From Synechococcus sp. PCC 7502 (lineage in GTDB: Bacteria; Cyanobacteriota; Cyanobacteriia; Pseudanabaenales; Pseudanabaenaceae): a stretch of 64,000 nt of DNA. Position numbers and translations under genes: made by a program. Under the pieces are notes generated by a model, which was not told where the DNA came from, did not search any database, and saw nothing but the letters and a program-made list of their open reading frames with translations. The stretch covers positions 3,006,394 to 3,070,393 of the forward strand of contig NC_019702.1 of NCBI RefSeq assembly GCF_000317085.1. Reading direction: 5' to 3'. Positions 28,424 through 37,472 of this stretch are shown here, piece by piece; within the stretch, counting starts at the first letter, position 1, and every line of letters begins with the position of its first letter.

Positions 28424-29875
28424 ATGCGTGGGAAGTTATGGCGACGTTTATTGGTTTTAGCGATCGCTTCTATGCTTTTGGCTATATTTGGTTCATCTGT
28501 AGTTTCTGCACCAGTAATTGCAGCCGATCCCCCCACTATGAATTCGCTGGCAAGTGGTGAACAGAATTTGCAAATTTCTATAGATACAGTGTGGGTCTTG
28601 GTTACAGGATTTTTAGTGTTTTTTATGCAGTGTGGATTTGCACTTTTAGAAGCGGGATTAGTTAGGCAAATTTCGGTAGTAAATACCCTACTAGAAAACT
28701 TTATTGATGCTGGAGTTACAGCTCTTGGATGGTGGGCTAGTGGATTTGCAATCGCCTTTGGTACAAGTGCATGGGGTTTATTTGGAACAGATAACTTCTT
28801 TTTAAGCGGTGCTACAAGTATTAGTAATGGCAATATTGTCTATACTCTGGGTGCAGCAGGTTCCAGCGCAGGCATTAGTACCTTTGCTTTATTTTTCTTC
28901 CAATTTGCCTTCGCAGCTACTGCTAGTACGATTACCACTGGAGCAATGGGAGAACGTACGGATTTTATTGGAGATTTGATCTACACTACGATTATGGGAG
29001 CGTTAAGTTATCCAATCATTGTGCATTGGGCATGGAATAGTGGGGGCTGGTTAAATAAGCTTGGCTACATGGATTTTGCTGGTAGTTCAGTTGTTCATAC
29101 AGTCGGTGGTTGGACAGCCATAGTTGGTGCTTTTTTACTGGGACCAAGACCAAATCGAACTTGGGGAGAAATTCCAGCTCCACATAACCTCTCTTTAGCA
29201 ACCCTTGGCACCTTAATTCTGTGGTTTGGTTGGTACGGGTTTAATCCAGGTTCAACTTTGGGGGTAGGCAATTACGGCTTAGTAGGATTAATCACAGTAA
29301 ATACCACTCTTGCTGGCGGAGCTGGCTCAATTTCAGCTTTATTGTATGTATTCTTCCGCACAGGTAAGTGGAACTTATTTTGCTCTCTCAATGGCTCTTT
29401 AGCAGGATTAGTTGCGATCACCGCAGGCTGTGCTTTTGTGGCACCTTGGGCATCTGTACTAATTGGCTTGGTGGCAGGAGTTTTAGTGATTGTGGCTGTA
29501 GATTTTATTGAGTCTTTGGAAATAGATGATCCTGTTGGAGCCTTTGCTGTGCACGGTACTTGCGGCATGATGGGAACGCTCGCCATAGGTTTTCTGGGAG
29601 TACCAGAGTTAACAGTTAATCAAAAAGCAGGATTATTTTTAGGTGGCGGGTTTGATTTGTTGATGGTGCAGGGACTTGGAGTTTTAGCAATTGTGACTTT
29701 TACAGCCACTTTTGCATTTGTCATGTTTTCCATCCTAAATCTATTTGGAAGACTTCGAGTTCATCCTGCTGCGGACAAAGTAGGAATTGACGTTTATGAG
29801 CATGGTGCTTCTGCTTGGCCCGATGTTTATCCAATCGATCATCTGATCGGAGAAGTTTATGAAGATGACGAATAG
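28424..29875 (+). CDS. amt: Ammonium transporter (Amt family)
   Basis: An 11-segment membrane protein of 483 residues preceded by a cleavable-looking signal sequence (LWRRLLVLAIASMLLAIFG, then ...VSAPVIAAD). The Amt core shows WVLVTGFLVFFMQCGFALLEAG, FQFAFAATASTI, DFAGSSVVHTVGGW with the first channel His, and AVHGTCGMMG with the twin-His partner. It takes up ammonium across the plasma membrane. The leader has a near match to the NtcA site, GTA-N8-TAT at 28261-28274, instead of GTA-N8-TAC, so nitrogen control is plausible but unproven. A terminator-like hairpin follows the stop. Confidence 0.96.
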   Translation: MRGKLWRRLLVLAIASMLLAIFGSSVVSAPVIAADPPTMNSLASGEQNLQISIDTVWVLVTGFLVFFMQCGFALLEAGLVRQISVVNTLLENFIDAGVTALGWWASGFAIAFGTSAWGLFGTDNFFLSGATSISNGNIVYTLGAAGSSAGISTFALFFFQFAFAATASTITTGAMGERTDFIGDLIYTTIMGALSYPIIVHWAWNSGGWLNKLGYMDFAGSSVVHTVGGWTAIVGAFLLGPRPNRTWGEIPAPHNLSLATLGTLILWFGWYGFNPGSTLGVGNYGLVGLITVNTTLAGGAGSISALLYVFFRTGKWNLFCSLNGSLAGLVAITAGCAFVAPWASVLIGLVAGVLVIVAVDFIESLEIDDPVGAFAVHGTCGMMGTLAIGFLGVPELTVNQKAGLFLGGGFDLLMVQGLGVLAIVTFTATFAFVMFSILNLFGRLRVHPAADKVGIDVYEHGASAWPDVYPIDHLIGEVYEDDE

Positions 29876-29898
29876 AGGCTGCTAGAACTTTTGGTGAT

Positions 29899-29969
29899 TT
29901 TGGTAGTTCCATGAATACTTTAGAGTATTACTTTGGGTTAATTCATAAGTGGGACTACCAAATTTTTTT
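29899..29969. terminator. Rho-independent terminator between amt and csaB
   Basis: TTTGGTAGT (29899-29907) pairs with ACTACCAAA (29954-29962), followed by seven T (29963-29969). An inner hairpin AATACT/AGTATT sits in the loop. The position suits termination of amt, and the A-rich left side may also act for the convergent csaB gene. Confidence 0.55.
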
Positions 29970-29979
29970 AGGAAAGTCT

Positions 29980-31020
29980 TTATAAGCTTAGTAATAGCTC
30001 TTGATGAATTAAGGCTCGATCTACTAACGAGCTAATTTGATCGTTAGATAGGGGATCACCGTTAGCAAACTGCTCAAGCCATTGGTTAGAAATTTCTTGG
30101 GGATCAGTGGGTAGATTTTCAAGTTCCCAGCCAGATATATTTAAGTCTGACATCAACCGTGAGACTTTAGGATCATAGCTAATTGCTGAACATTTACATC
30201 CCTCAGATGCTGCCATAATTAGTCCGTGATAACGCATAGCGATTGCCATCTCTACTCCTTTGAATATACCTTTGAGCAAACGGGGATTGGTTTCGGTAAT
30301 TACGGCACTGAGGTTTGCATTTTCACCTAAACTCCAATGAATTCGCTTGGCAATGTCTCGATCATGACTGGGTTGAAATGGGATTAATAGTATGTAAGCA
30401 CCCGTGGATTTTTGCAGATTTTTAATAGCTGTAATTAAGCAGGTAATTCGATTAGTAGTGAGTTGAGGATGCGATCGCAGCATAATGGCAATACGGGGAG
30501 CGTGTTTTGTCCATAGTCCTAGTAATGATTCGGATTTTAATGCCCACACTGGATCAGGAGCGATTACAGATTTAATTTGCCAATTTGCCAATAACTGAGC
30601 AGAGCCGCTATCTCTAACACTGACGCGATCGCATTTCGCAAAGGCTTTCTTAGTAATCCAACGGGTCAAGTTCCGATTAAGTGGACCAATCCCCTGCGCC
30701 CAAGCTACAGTTTTTAAGCCCATGCCTTGAGCTAAACCCATTAAGCCCCCGTAGTAAATTGGATTGCGGAAACTCGTAGCATCCTGCATGAGGCTACCAC
30801 CACCCCAAATGAAAATATCTGATTGTTTTAGGGTTTTAATAATGGAGATTACAGAGCGGCGATCGCTAGCTTGAACTTGATGCAGATTTTCAGTTGCCTT
30901 GGGATTAGCAGACAAGACTACAGGCTGAATTTGAGCAGGTAACATTTGCAGTAATGCCGACAAAAGTGCTTCATCACCGCCATTACCCATGCCATAGTAG
31001 CCGCATAAAACTGCTCGCAT
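29980..31020 (-). CDS. csaB: Polysaccharide pyruvyl transferase CsaB
   Basis: The 346-residue protein has the N-terminal GYYGMGNGGDEALLSALL segment and the IFIWGGGSLMQDATSFRNPIYY block that mark CsaB-type polysaccharide pyruvyl transferases, with a MRYHGLIMAASEG motif near 255. In Bacillus such enzymes ketal-pyruvylate a cell-wall polymer so that S-layer proteins can bind. In cyanobacteria a similar surface role is likely but unproven. It is 11 kb from the polysaccharide locus and convergent to amt. Confidence 0.92.
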   Translation of the reverse strand: MRAVLCGYYGMGNGGDEALLSALLQMLPAQIQPVVLSANPKATENLHQVQASDRRSVISIIKTLKQSDIFIWGGGSLMQDATSFRNPIYYGGLMGLAQGMGLKTVAWAQGIGPLNRNLTRWITKKAFAKCDRVSVRDSGSAQLLANWQIKSVIAPDPVWALKSESLLGLWTKHAPRIAIMLRSHPQLTTNRITCLITAIKNLQKSTGAYILLIPFQPSHDRDIAKRIHWSLGENANLSAVITETNPRLLKGIFKGVEMAIAMRYHGLIMAASEGCKCSAISYDPKVSRLMSDLNISGWELENLPTDPQEISNQWLEQFANGDPLSNDQISSLVDRALIHQELLLSL

Positions 31021-31249
31021 CCGTTAATATCCTTACTAAAAATCCATAAACTTCCAGACTAAAGTACCACAGGAACTAATGTGAAAACATCATTAAGTTT
31101 ATTTTTTATTTGGGATCGCTAAAAGCATTGTCTGAACTAAGTTTGAATTGATATTCCCCCAAAACTCGATCCCAGATAATTAATCTATTAATAAAGCTTT
31201 TTTACTTTTTCATTTTTAATACTTCATTTTTAGTATCCGTAGGTTTACC

Positions 31250-31534
31250 ATGCTAAATTCCCACAATTTAGGTATTTCTGCCTGTCGATTTTGCACACAC
31301 TATACCCCAGAAGGTAGACGAGGTGGTAATTGTAGTATGCTTGCAGCCTCGGTAAGTGGAGATTGGCAAGCCTGTTCTTTATCAGCACCTTTTTTTACTA
31401 ATAATGAAAGTGAATCTAAATCGATACAAGTCCACACCCTTGAACATGAATTCATGATTACAACAACAGTGACTAGTATTGTTCACGTTTCAGGCAATTT
31501 GATTCAAAATCGAAATAGTCCCAAATCCTATTAA
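31250..31534 (+). CDS. Small Cys-rich conserved hypothetical protein
   Basis: A 94-residue protein with CRFCTHYTPEGRRGGNCSML at residues 12-31 and GDWQACSLSAPFF at about 37-49. The four Cys (CxxC plus two singles) resemble a metal-binding or redox knuckle; I recognise this pattern from uncharacterised cyanobacterial proteins but know no function. The last 15 codons overlap the 3' end of the convergent ccdA gene, so the true C-terminus may be a recent extension. The start ATG at 31250 has no strong ribosome site. Confidence 0.65.
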   Translation: MLNSHNLGISACRFCTHYTPEGRRGGNCSMLAASVSGDWQACSLSAPFFTNNESESKSIQVHTLEHEFMITTTVTSIVHVSGNLIQNRNSPKSY

Positions 31535-32227
31535 GATAATTCCACTTAACCATGTCAGACCACCTGACCATTGCCGCAGCTTTAATAATTGTTTGATTGC
31601 GCCAGTAAAAGTTCCTGCAATTACTACGGGCAGTACCGAACCGATCGCATAGGCAAGTAAGAGCATAGTCCCAAGCAATGGGTTATTGGTGGTAGAAATA
31701 TAGGCAAGTAAAGTAATTAACACAGGAGTACTACAGGGAGAGGCAACCAAGCCAAAGCTTAAACCAATTAAATATGATCGCAGATTTTTAGGTAGAGTTT
31801 GACCGATTTCAATACTGCCCCAATTCGGGAGTTGCAAGGGGATTAACTCCAGTAAATATAGTCCCATGGCGATCGCTATAATACCGAGAATGATAGATAA
31901 ACCACTACCTACCTGTCCATAGATTTTGCCAAATAAGGCGGCAGCCAGTCCTAAGCCACACAAAGTTGTCGCAAAGCCCAAGGCAAACCACATAGATTGC
32001 CAAGCGGAACTGAGAGTATTTTTCGATTCAAATCCACCAATATAGCCAATAGTTAAGGGCAACATTGATAAAGTGCAGGGAGTTAAGCTGGTAATTAATC
32101 CTGCTAAAAATACTAAGCCAACGCTAAAAATTGATAAATGTGCTAATTGGGTTTTGACAATGCCATCGGCAAAATTTTCAATTTGATATAGCCATAGTTG
32201 TAGAGATTCCCAACTTAAATTAATCAT
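31490..32227 (-). CDS. ccdA: Cytochrome c biogenesis protein CcdA
   Basis: A 245-residue, six-segment membrane protein of the CcdA/DsbD family. The redox pair lies in LAGLITSLTPCTLSMLPL and LVASPCSTPVLITLL. CcdA passes reducing equivalents across the thylakoid or plasma membrane for haem attachment to c-type cytochromes such as cytochrome f. Its ATG overlaps the stop of the upstream PH-domain gene by 4 bp. Its 3' end overlaps the convergent small Cys-rich gene by 45 bp. No ccsA or ccs1 gene is adjacent. Confidence 0.92.
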   Translation of the reverse strand: MINLSWESLQLWLYQIENFADGIVKTQLAHLSIFSVGLVFLAGLITSLTPCTLSMLPLTIGYIGGFESKNTLSSAWQSMWFALGFATTLCGLGLAAALFGKIYGQVGSGLSIILGIIAIAMGLYLLELIPLQLPNWGSIEIGQTLPKNLRSYLIGLSFGLVASPCSTPVLITLLAYISTTNNPLLGTMLLLAYAIGSVLPVVIAGTFTGAIKQLLKLRQWSGGLTWLSGIILIGFGTISILNQIA

Positions 32228-32661
32228 TCATTAACCTCACGATAATAGCCTCGCCGACCATGTTTGGACTGCTGCACAGATTGACGTAACTGCTCATAGA
32301 GTTCCCTAACATCTAGGGGTAATCTGACAAGGCGCAGCACAGGATTAGAATGATCTTGTCCAATTAAAGTAATATTACCCGTCCCCATTAATCGCTGTCC
32401 AAAGGGCTTATCTAACTCGATATCATTCACCAAATATAGTTCGAGGGTATCTATTCTTCGGGAAAAAATCCCAGACTCCACCACTACCCGTTGCGAAGTG
32501 ATTAAATATTTAATGTTATTTGACTGAATCCAAAAATATATTGCTCCTAGTCCCAAAGTAGCGATCGCTATGACTAAGCGACTGACACTACCAAATAGGG
32601 CGGGATGACCATCAAATAATACTGTCTCAGCAAAATTTACGGGTTCAGATGGCGCATTCAT
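32224..32661 (-). CDS. Bacterial PH-domain membrane protein
   Basis: A 145-residue protein with one or two hydrophobic segments near residues 25-47 (SRLVIAIATLGLGAIYFW) and a bPH2-type PH domain: KYLITSQRVVVESGIFSRR, DTLELYLVNDIELDKP and GNITLIGQD. Such YdbS-like proteins are found in many bacteria; their role is unknown. It overlaps ccdA by four bases, so it is translated from the same transcript. Confidence 0.8.
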   Translation of the reverse strand: MNAPSEPVNFAETVLFDGHPALFGSVSRLVIAIATLGLGAIYFWIQSNNIKYLITSQRVVVESGIFSRRIDTLELYLVNDIELDKPFGQRLMGTGNITLIGQDHSNPVLRLVRLPLDVRELYEQLRQSVQQSKHGRRGYYREVNE

Positions 32662-32891
32662 AGCTTTGATGGGATATTTGTATTTCTAATCGATGTTATA
32701 TCAATGTTTACATACCTGTACATAATTTGATCCATTGCTTCCTAGCACGATCTTCAACTCGCAAAAATAGGGCAAAGAAATAATGCTTCACCCCAATTTA
32801 CTTACATCTAAAATTGCTCTACTTAACTAAATACCTTTATTGCGGCTGTCATAGGAAATAGCATAGTTTTTAATTCATGACTTTTAACTCT

Positions 32892-34262
32892 TTACTTGGA
32901 TGAGGTTAGGTTCTTAAATTTGGTAAATTGCGGTTCAAATAATAGCTTGACCGTACCTGTGGGACCATTACGATGTTTAGCAATAATAATTTCCGCAATG
33001 CCGCGATCGGGTGTGTCAGGGTTGTAGTATTCGTCCCGATATAAATTAATTACTAAATCCGCATCTTGTTCAATGCTTCCACTTTCTCTCAAATCAGAAA
33101 GCATGGGACGTTTGTTAGTTCTGGCTTCTACGCCTCGGCTCAGTTGGGAAAGGGCAATCACTGGTACTGATAATTCCCTTGCCAACCCTTTGAGCGATCG
33201 CGTGATTTTTGATAATTCCTGCACACGGTTATCACTACTGCCTTCCATTAGCTGCAAGTAATCAATTAGGATTAAACCTAAAACACCTCCTTTTTCTGAT
33301 TGTAAACGGCGAGCTTTGGAACGTAATTCATTAACGGTGGGATTAGCAGTATCGTCTATATACAAAGGAATTTCCGAGAGCCGACTGATGGCATTACCTA
33401 TACCTGCCCATTCATTTTCACTCACATTCCCTGATCGCAGGCGACTACTTTCAATTCTTGCTTCATTGGCTAACAGACGATAAACTAGCTGCTCCTTAGA
33501 CATTTCAAGGCTAAATACTGCCACGGGCAAACGATGAAGTTGCGCCATGTTATAGGCAACTCCCAAGCTAAAGGCGGTTTTACCAATGGAAGGACGACCA
33601 GCAATAATAATTAAGTCCGATCGCTGAAACCCTTGGGTCATAGCATCCAGATCATAAAAACCTGTGGCCAGTCCGGGTAAATTTGTCTCTCCTGAACCGA
33701 GATTATTAAATCGCTTTTCTAATTCAAACCAAGCATTAGTTAAGACATCACCCGCCGAAGTTAAACCCTGCTGAGCACGGGATTGGGTCACGGCAAATAT
33801 CTTTTGCTCCGCTTGATCTAGTAATTGGGGTAGTTCTAATTCATTATTAAAACTAATATCAACAGTTTCTCGACCTGCTTCGGCTAGCTTGCGGCGCGTG
33901 GATTTGTCAGCAACCAGTTGGGCATAGTAATCAACATTCACAGCACTAATGGTGCGATCGCAGAGTTGGACGATTTTACTTTGTCCACCAATTTTCTCTA
34001 GTAAATCCCGATCACTTAACCAAGTTGCCACACTCATCATATCCGTGGGGCGAGATTGGTTATGCAGCATTAAACAGGCACGAAATATCTCTTGATGGGC
34101 TGCCACATAAAACATCTCTGGGCGTAAAGTATCTATGACTCTGGAGATTGCCTCTGGATCAAGTAAGATTCCGCCTAAAATTGCCTCCTCAGCTTCAATA
34201 TTTTGGGGTGGTAAACGCATACCATCATCGGATGGGCTGGTATATTTAGACTCATTACTCAT
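32892..34262 (-). CDS. dnaB: Replicative DNA helicase DnaB
   Basis: Full-length hexameric replicative helicase of 456 residues. The N-terminal domain begins RLPPQNIEAEEAILGGIL; the RecA-like core has Walker A AGRPSIGKTAFS, SLEMSKEQLVYR, and LILIDYLQLMEGS as Walker B, and SDLRESGSIEQDAD as the loop region. Many cyanobacterial dnaB genes carry an intein at the P-loop; this one does not. It unwinds DNA at the fork and interacts with DnaG. It is divergent from the arrestin-like gene pair. Confidence 0.97.
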   Translation of the reverse strand: MSNESKYTSPSDDGMRLPPQNIEAEEAILGGILLDPEAISRVIDTLRPEMFYVAAHQEIFRACLMLHNQSRPTDMMSVATWLSDRDLLEKIGGQSKIVQLCDRTISAVNVDYYAQLVADKSTRRKLAEAGRETVDISFNNELELPQLLDQAEQKIFAVTQSRAQQGLTSAGDVLTNAWFELEKRFNNLGSGETNLPGLATGFYDLDAMTQGFQRSDLIIIAGRPSIGKTAFSLGVAYNMAQLHRLPVAVFSLEMSKEQLVYRLLANEARIESSRLRSGNVSENEWAGIGNAISRLSEIPLYIDDTANPTVNELRSKARRLQSEKGGVLGLILIDYLQLMEGSSDNRVQELSKITRSLKGLARELSVPVIALSQLSRGVEARTNKRPMLSDLRESGSIEQDADLVINLYRDEYYNPDTPDRGIAEIIIAKHRNGPTGTVKLLFEPQFTKFKNLTSSK

Positions 34263-34399
34263 GGCGATCGCCCGTTGGAAACGACAGGCTACAATTTATC
34301 ACATGAATTATCTAATTAATGACTAAGTGTAATTACTAAATAAAGCTTTTAAGTAGTTTATGAACTAATAGTTAGATCAATAGCTCAATCTGGTTTTCA

Positions 34400-35122
34400 A
34401 TGTTATCAATCCCAAATTCTAAGCAAAATCATAGACAGAATATTAAACAAGTTCCAGAAGGCTACTTACTGGTTGAAGAAAGTTCTAGCTATCACTCTAA
34501 GCTAATAATGAGTCTGGCTGTTAGCTGTGGCAGAGCTTTCTTAACTATTGGTATATTTGCCCAATTTGTATTGATCTTGCAGCGATCGCAAATGCTTAAC
34601 CTGTTTTTTGCCAGACTGGTGGTTGTATTGATTGCTATGGGAGGCTTAATTTGGTTATATAACTGGGCTAAGTTAGTTTATGCCAGCATTGATAAAATTT
34701 TAATTAGTCTTAATTTTCTTCCCTCCGAATTAATTTTTAATAATTACCCGCTTAGTTTGGGAGAAGAGGCTTCAGTTTTGTTTAGGCGGCGACTGCGTTC
34801 AGGGAAAATTATCAAAACGGCAGGAACGGTTAATGCGAAAGTTATCTGTGAAGAAGAAGCAATTTCAGGGAAAAATGATAATCCCACAATCACTACCGAA
34901 AAAGTCTTAACTATGAGCCTTCCTGAAGTGTTAGTGCCTGCCTATGAGTCGGCGATCGAAGTTATATTTAAGCTTAAAATCCCTCAAACTGCACCACCTA
35001 GCTTTGATGCCACACACAATCAAATTAGATGGATATTGGAAGTAAGTCTGGATTTTCAGATGTTAAAAGAAAGTTCTAAGTTCTATTTTCAAGTTCAGCC
35101 TCAGATCATTTCAACAAACTAA
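34400..35122 (+). CDS. Membrane protein with arrestin-like C-terminal domain
   Basis: A 240-residue protein with two hydrophobic segments near 40-60 and 68-88 (SLAVSCGRAFLTIGIFAQF, LVVVLIAMGGLIWLY) and a soluble domain of beta-strand type. The domain contains VIFKLKIPQTAPPSFDATH and IRWILEVSLDF, which repeat the motif seen in the next gene. The pattern (two strands, PPS-Y/F, I-x-W) is that of arrestin / Spo0M-like beta sandwiches. No function is assigned. It is 22 bp upstream of its partner. Confidence 0.6.
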   Translation: MLSIPNSKQNHRQNIKQVPEGYLLVEESSSYHSKLIMSLAVSCGRAFLTIGIFAQFVLILQRSQMLNLFFARLVVVLIAMGGLIWLYNWAKLVYASIDKILISLNFLPSELIFNNYPLSLGEEASVLFRRRLRSGKIIKTAGTVNAKVICEEEAISGKNDNPTITTEKVLTMSLPEVLVPAYESAIEVIFKLKIPQTAPPSFDATHNQIRWILEVSLDFQMLKESSKFYFQVQPQIISTN

Positions 35123-35144
35123 AGGAATTATAAAGACTAGAGCA

Positions 35145-35531
35145 ATGCTAATTAGTATTGATTTTGAGCTTGAAACCCCAGAAGTAGAACTAGGACAGGT
35201 CGTAACTGGAAACTTTATTTGGCAAGGTTCGACCGCAAGAAAATCTATATCTGTTGATATTGCGATTGGTTGGTGTACTCAAGGTAAGGGTTATCAAGAT
35301 CAAGATACAGTCTGCCATCAGGTATTTAATGAAGTGGAACCAGATGTGATTATGCCGTTTGCGATCGCTTTGCCGCTAAATGCTCCACCTTCCTATAGTG
35401 GTAAATTAATCAAAATTATGTGGAAAGTGACAACTACGATCTATATCCAAGGGTTTTTAGGCAAGTTTGGCAATCAAAAAGAAGAGTTCTCTCGACCAAT
35501 TAAGGTTTTGCCATACCGAGTTGTGCCATGA
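35145..35531 (+). CDS. Small arrestin-like domain protein
   Basis: A 128-residue soluble protein of beta character: LISIDFELETPEVELGQVV, VIMPFAIALPLNAPPSYSG and KLIKIMWKVTTTIYIQG. The PPSYSG-K-I-x-W arrangement matches N-terminal arrestin-like and Spo0M-like domains. It shares the motif with the preceding gene, so the two may form a complex or derive from duplication. Its TGA overlaps the ATG of the transporter by four bases. Nothing in the sequence reveals a ligand. Confidence 0.6.
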   Translation: MLISIDFELETPEVELGQVVTGNFIWQGSTARKSISVDIAIGWCTQGKGYQDQDTVCHQVFNEVEPDVIMPFAIALPLNAPPSYSGKLIKIMWKVTTTIYIQGFLGKFGNQKEEFSRPIKVLPYRVVP

Positions 35532-36733
35532 GTATAATCCGTGCTGTGGTTTTAGGGGCGGGCTATATTTTTCTAGCGATCGGTTTTGTCCCTGGATTAC
35601 GCATGAATCGAGCCTCGATCGCTTTAGTTTTTACAGCTACATTAATTGGGATCGGGGCAATTAGCCTCAATGAAGCATGGGTAGCCATTGATAGTTCGAC
35701 CATTGTGTTTTTGCTGAGCATGATGATAATTAATGCCTATCTGAGTTATGCAGGATTTTTTCAGCTAAGCCTTACCTACTTACTCTCCATTAGTCGTAGT
35801 CCTTTGGGGATATTAGTGCTATTGACCGTAGGAACTGGAGTACTTTCAGCATTTTTCCTCAATGACACTCTAGCTATTGTTGCTACTCCCATAGCTTTGC
35901 AGCTTACCCGATGTCTGTGTCTAAACCCGATTCCTTACCTCTTGGCGATCGCAGGAGCTACGAATATTGGCTCATTGGCTACTTTAAACGGAAATCCCCA
36001 AAATATTCTGATTGGGTCTTTTTCAGGAATTAGCTATCTTAGTTTTATCAAGGCACTAACTCCCATTGCTATTGCAGGCTTAATCATCCAAATCGGATTA
36101 CTGATAATTCTTTATCCCGAAGTGCGATCGTTGGTACCTCGTTCACCAAGTGTGATGCTCCGTCGCCGTATTCATCGTCCTTTGCTCATTAAAAGTGTAG
36201 CTGTTACGGTGATTCTGTTAGGAGCTTTTACCTTAGGATTCCCACTAGCCGAGTCAGCCTTTGCCGCAGCAGCAGTACTACTAGTAACTCGGCGGATTAA
36301 GTCAAGTCGAGTCCTGTTAAGCGTAGATTGGTCGCTATTAGTAATGTTCTCTGGACTATTTATTTTGACCCGATGTGTACAGTCCTTGGATAATCTACAG
36401 TATATTTTGCAGGTACTAAAAATTGGGGTGCAAGACCCCTTAGGGCTATTCAGCATTACCGCCATTCTCTCTAATTTAATTTCTAATGTTCCTACGGTTC
36501 TGTTGTTAAAATCCTTAATTGCTCCTAGTTCCGATCAGGCATGGCTATTACTGGCAGCAAGCTCTACTTTAGCAGGAAATTTAACCCTGTTTGGGTCGGT
36601 GGCTAACTTGATTGTAGTTGAAGCGGCTTCTAGAGAGAGCGTAAATTTAACATTTATGGAACACATAAGGTTTGGCATCCCGCTAACATTAATTACCTTA
36701 GGAATAGCCTATGGCTGGATTATCGGACACTAA
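35528..36733 (+). CDS. SLC13/ArsB-type anion or Na+/H+ transporter
   Basis: An 11-12-segment membrane protein of 401 residues. The N-terminal ILGAGYIFLAIGFVPGL-like start, FLLSMMIINAYLSYAGF, the FFLNDTLAIVATPIALQL segment with the Asn-Asp pair, and GATNIGSLATLNGNPQNI are typical of the IT superfamily (SLC13, ArsB, NhaD). Substrate could be sulfate, dicarboxylate, arsenite or Na+; the sequence does not decide. The start codon overlaps the arrestin-like gene stop. It is the third gene of a compact operon. Confidence 0.85.
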   Translation: MSIIRAVVLGAGYIFLAIGFVPGLRMNRASIALVFTATLIGIGAISLNEAWVAIDSSTIVFLLSMMIINAYLSYAGFFQLSLTYLLSISRSPLGILVLLTVGTGVLSAFFLNDTLAIVATPIALQLTRCLCLNPIPYLLAIAGATNIGSLATLNGNPQNILIGSFSGISYLSFIKALTPIAIAGLIIQIGLLIILYPEVRSLVPRSPSVMLRRRIHRPLLIKSVAVTVILLGAFTLGFPLAESAFAAAAVLLVTRRIKSSRVLLSVDWSLLVMFSGLFILTRCVQSLDNLQYILQVLKIGVQDPLGLFSITAILSNLISNVPTVLLLKSLIAPSSDQAWLLLAASSTLAGNLTLFGSVANLIVVEAASRESVNLTFMEHIRFGIPLTLITLGIAYGWIIGH

Positions 36734-36877
36734 ATCTAAATTATGAGGGTTGTATTCTCTAATGCTCTCACTTATCAACCGTGATAAATATCACAAGTTA
36801 ATTGAACTAACTATCACATTGAATATTTTCAGTTTAAGAGATAGTTAATTCATAGAAATTAGCTCTCACATAAAGTT

Positions 36878-37030
36878 ATGAACGACACATTAGGCAAGGT
36901 AAAAAAACAATCTTTAAGCGAACAAAAAGAATCGTTATCTAAACTGATCTCTAGTCCTACAAAAACTAAGCTATTTGCTTCATGGGTAAAGATCGACGGT
37001 AAGTTGGTTTGTCGGTGGATTTCTGAATAG
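36878..37030 (+). CDS. Small conserved cyanobacterial-like protein (50 aa)
   Basis: A 50-residue frame from an ATG at 36878 ends at a TAG at 37028-37030. The C-terminal half reads SWVKIDGKLVCRWISE, a hydrophilic domain pattern I recognise from short cyanobacterial proteins; the first half is Lys/Ser-rich. It is small and easily missed. It lies 144 bp after the transporter and 96 bp before a secreted protein gene. The pattern and the intact frame support it, but function is unknown. Confidence 0.55.
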   Translation: MNDTLGKVKKQSLSEQKESLSKLISSPTKTKLFASWVKIDGKLVCRWISE

Positions 37031-37126
37031 CTTGCTGCATTTGATAACCCTTACTTCAAGGCATTCAGCAGTTGCCTAAGATAAATCTTTCTGATATATT
37101 GACGTGCAAATCTTCATCTTAGCTAA

Positions 37127-37465
37127 ATGATTAAAAACGCCTTACGCAGTCTTGCTCTCAGCACTACAATCCTATTTGCTATTCAGCCTGCTTTTGCTGA
37201 TCAACGGGACTTTAGGGTATTCAACAAAACTTCTGTAGATATTAAGCATTTGTATGTATCTCCCAGTGGTGCTAAAAGTTGGGAAGAAGATGTTTTAGGG
37301 CGAGATACCTTAAGTTCGGGTGATTCCACCAAAATTTATTTTCAGGGTAATGCTGCCACCTGTCGCTACGACATTAGGGCGGAGTTTGATGATGGTGATG
37401 TGGTCGAAGATTATAAAATTAATCTCTGTACAACTGGCTCGTACACCTTTCGGGAAGGTAAGTAA
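37127..37465 (+). CDS. Secreted hypothetical protein
   Basis: A 112-residue protein with a signal peptide (MIKNALRSLALSTTILFAI, cleavage likely after AFA at residue 24). The mature part, with FRVFNKTSVDIKHLYVSPSG, DVLGRDTLSSGDS and CRYDIRAEFDDGD, matches a widespread small periplasmic family with two Cys that could form a disulfide. Family members are of unknown function. It is convergent to the ABC ATPase gene across eight bases. Confidence 0.75.
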   Translation: MIKNALRSLALSTTILFAIQPAFADQRDFRVFNKTSVDIKHLYVSPSGAKSWEEDVLGRDTLSSGDSTKIYFQGNAATCRYDIRAEFDDGDVVEDYKINLCTTGSYTFREGK

Positions 37466-37472
37466 AGTTAAT

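Noticed and set aside
32892-34262. Intein in dnaB
   Set aside because: The P-loop region reads through without insertion and the length is normal for DnaB.
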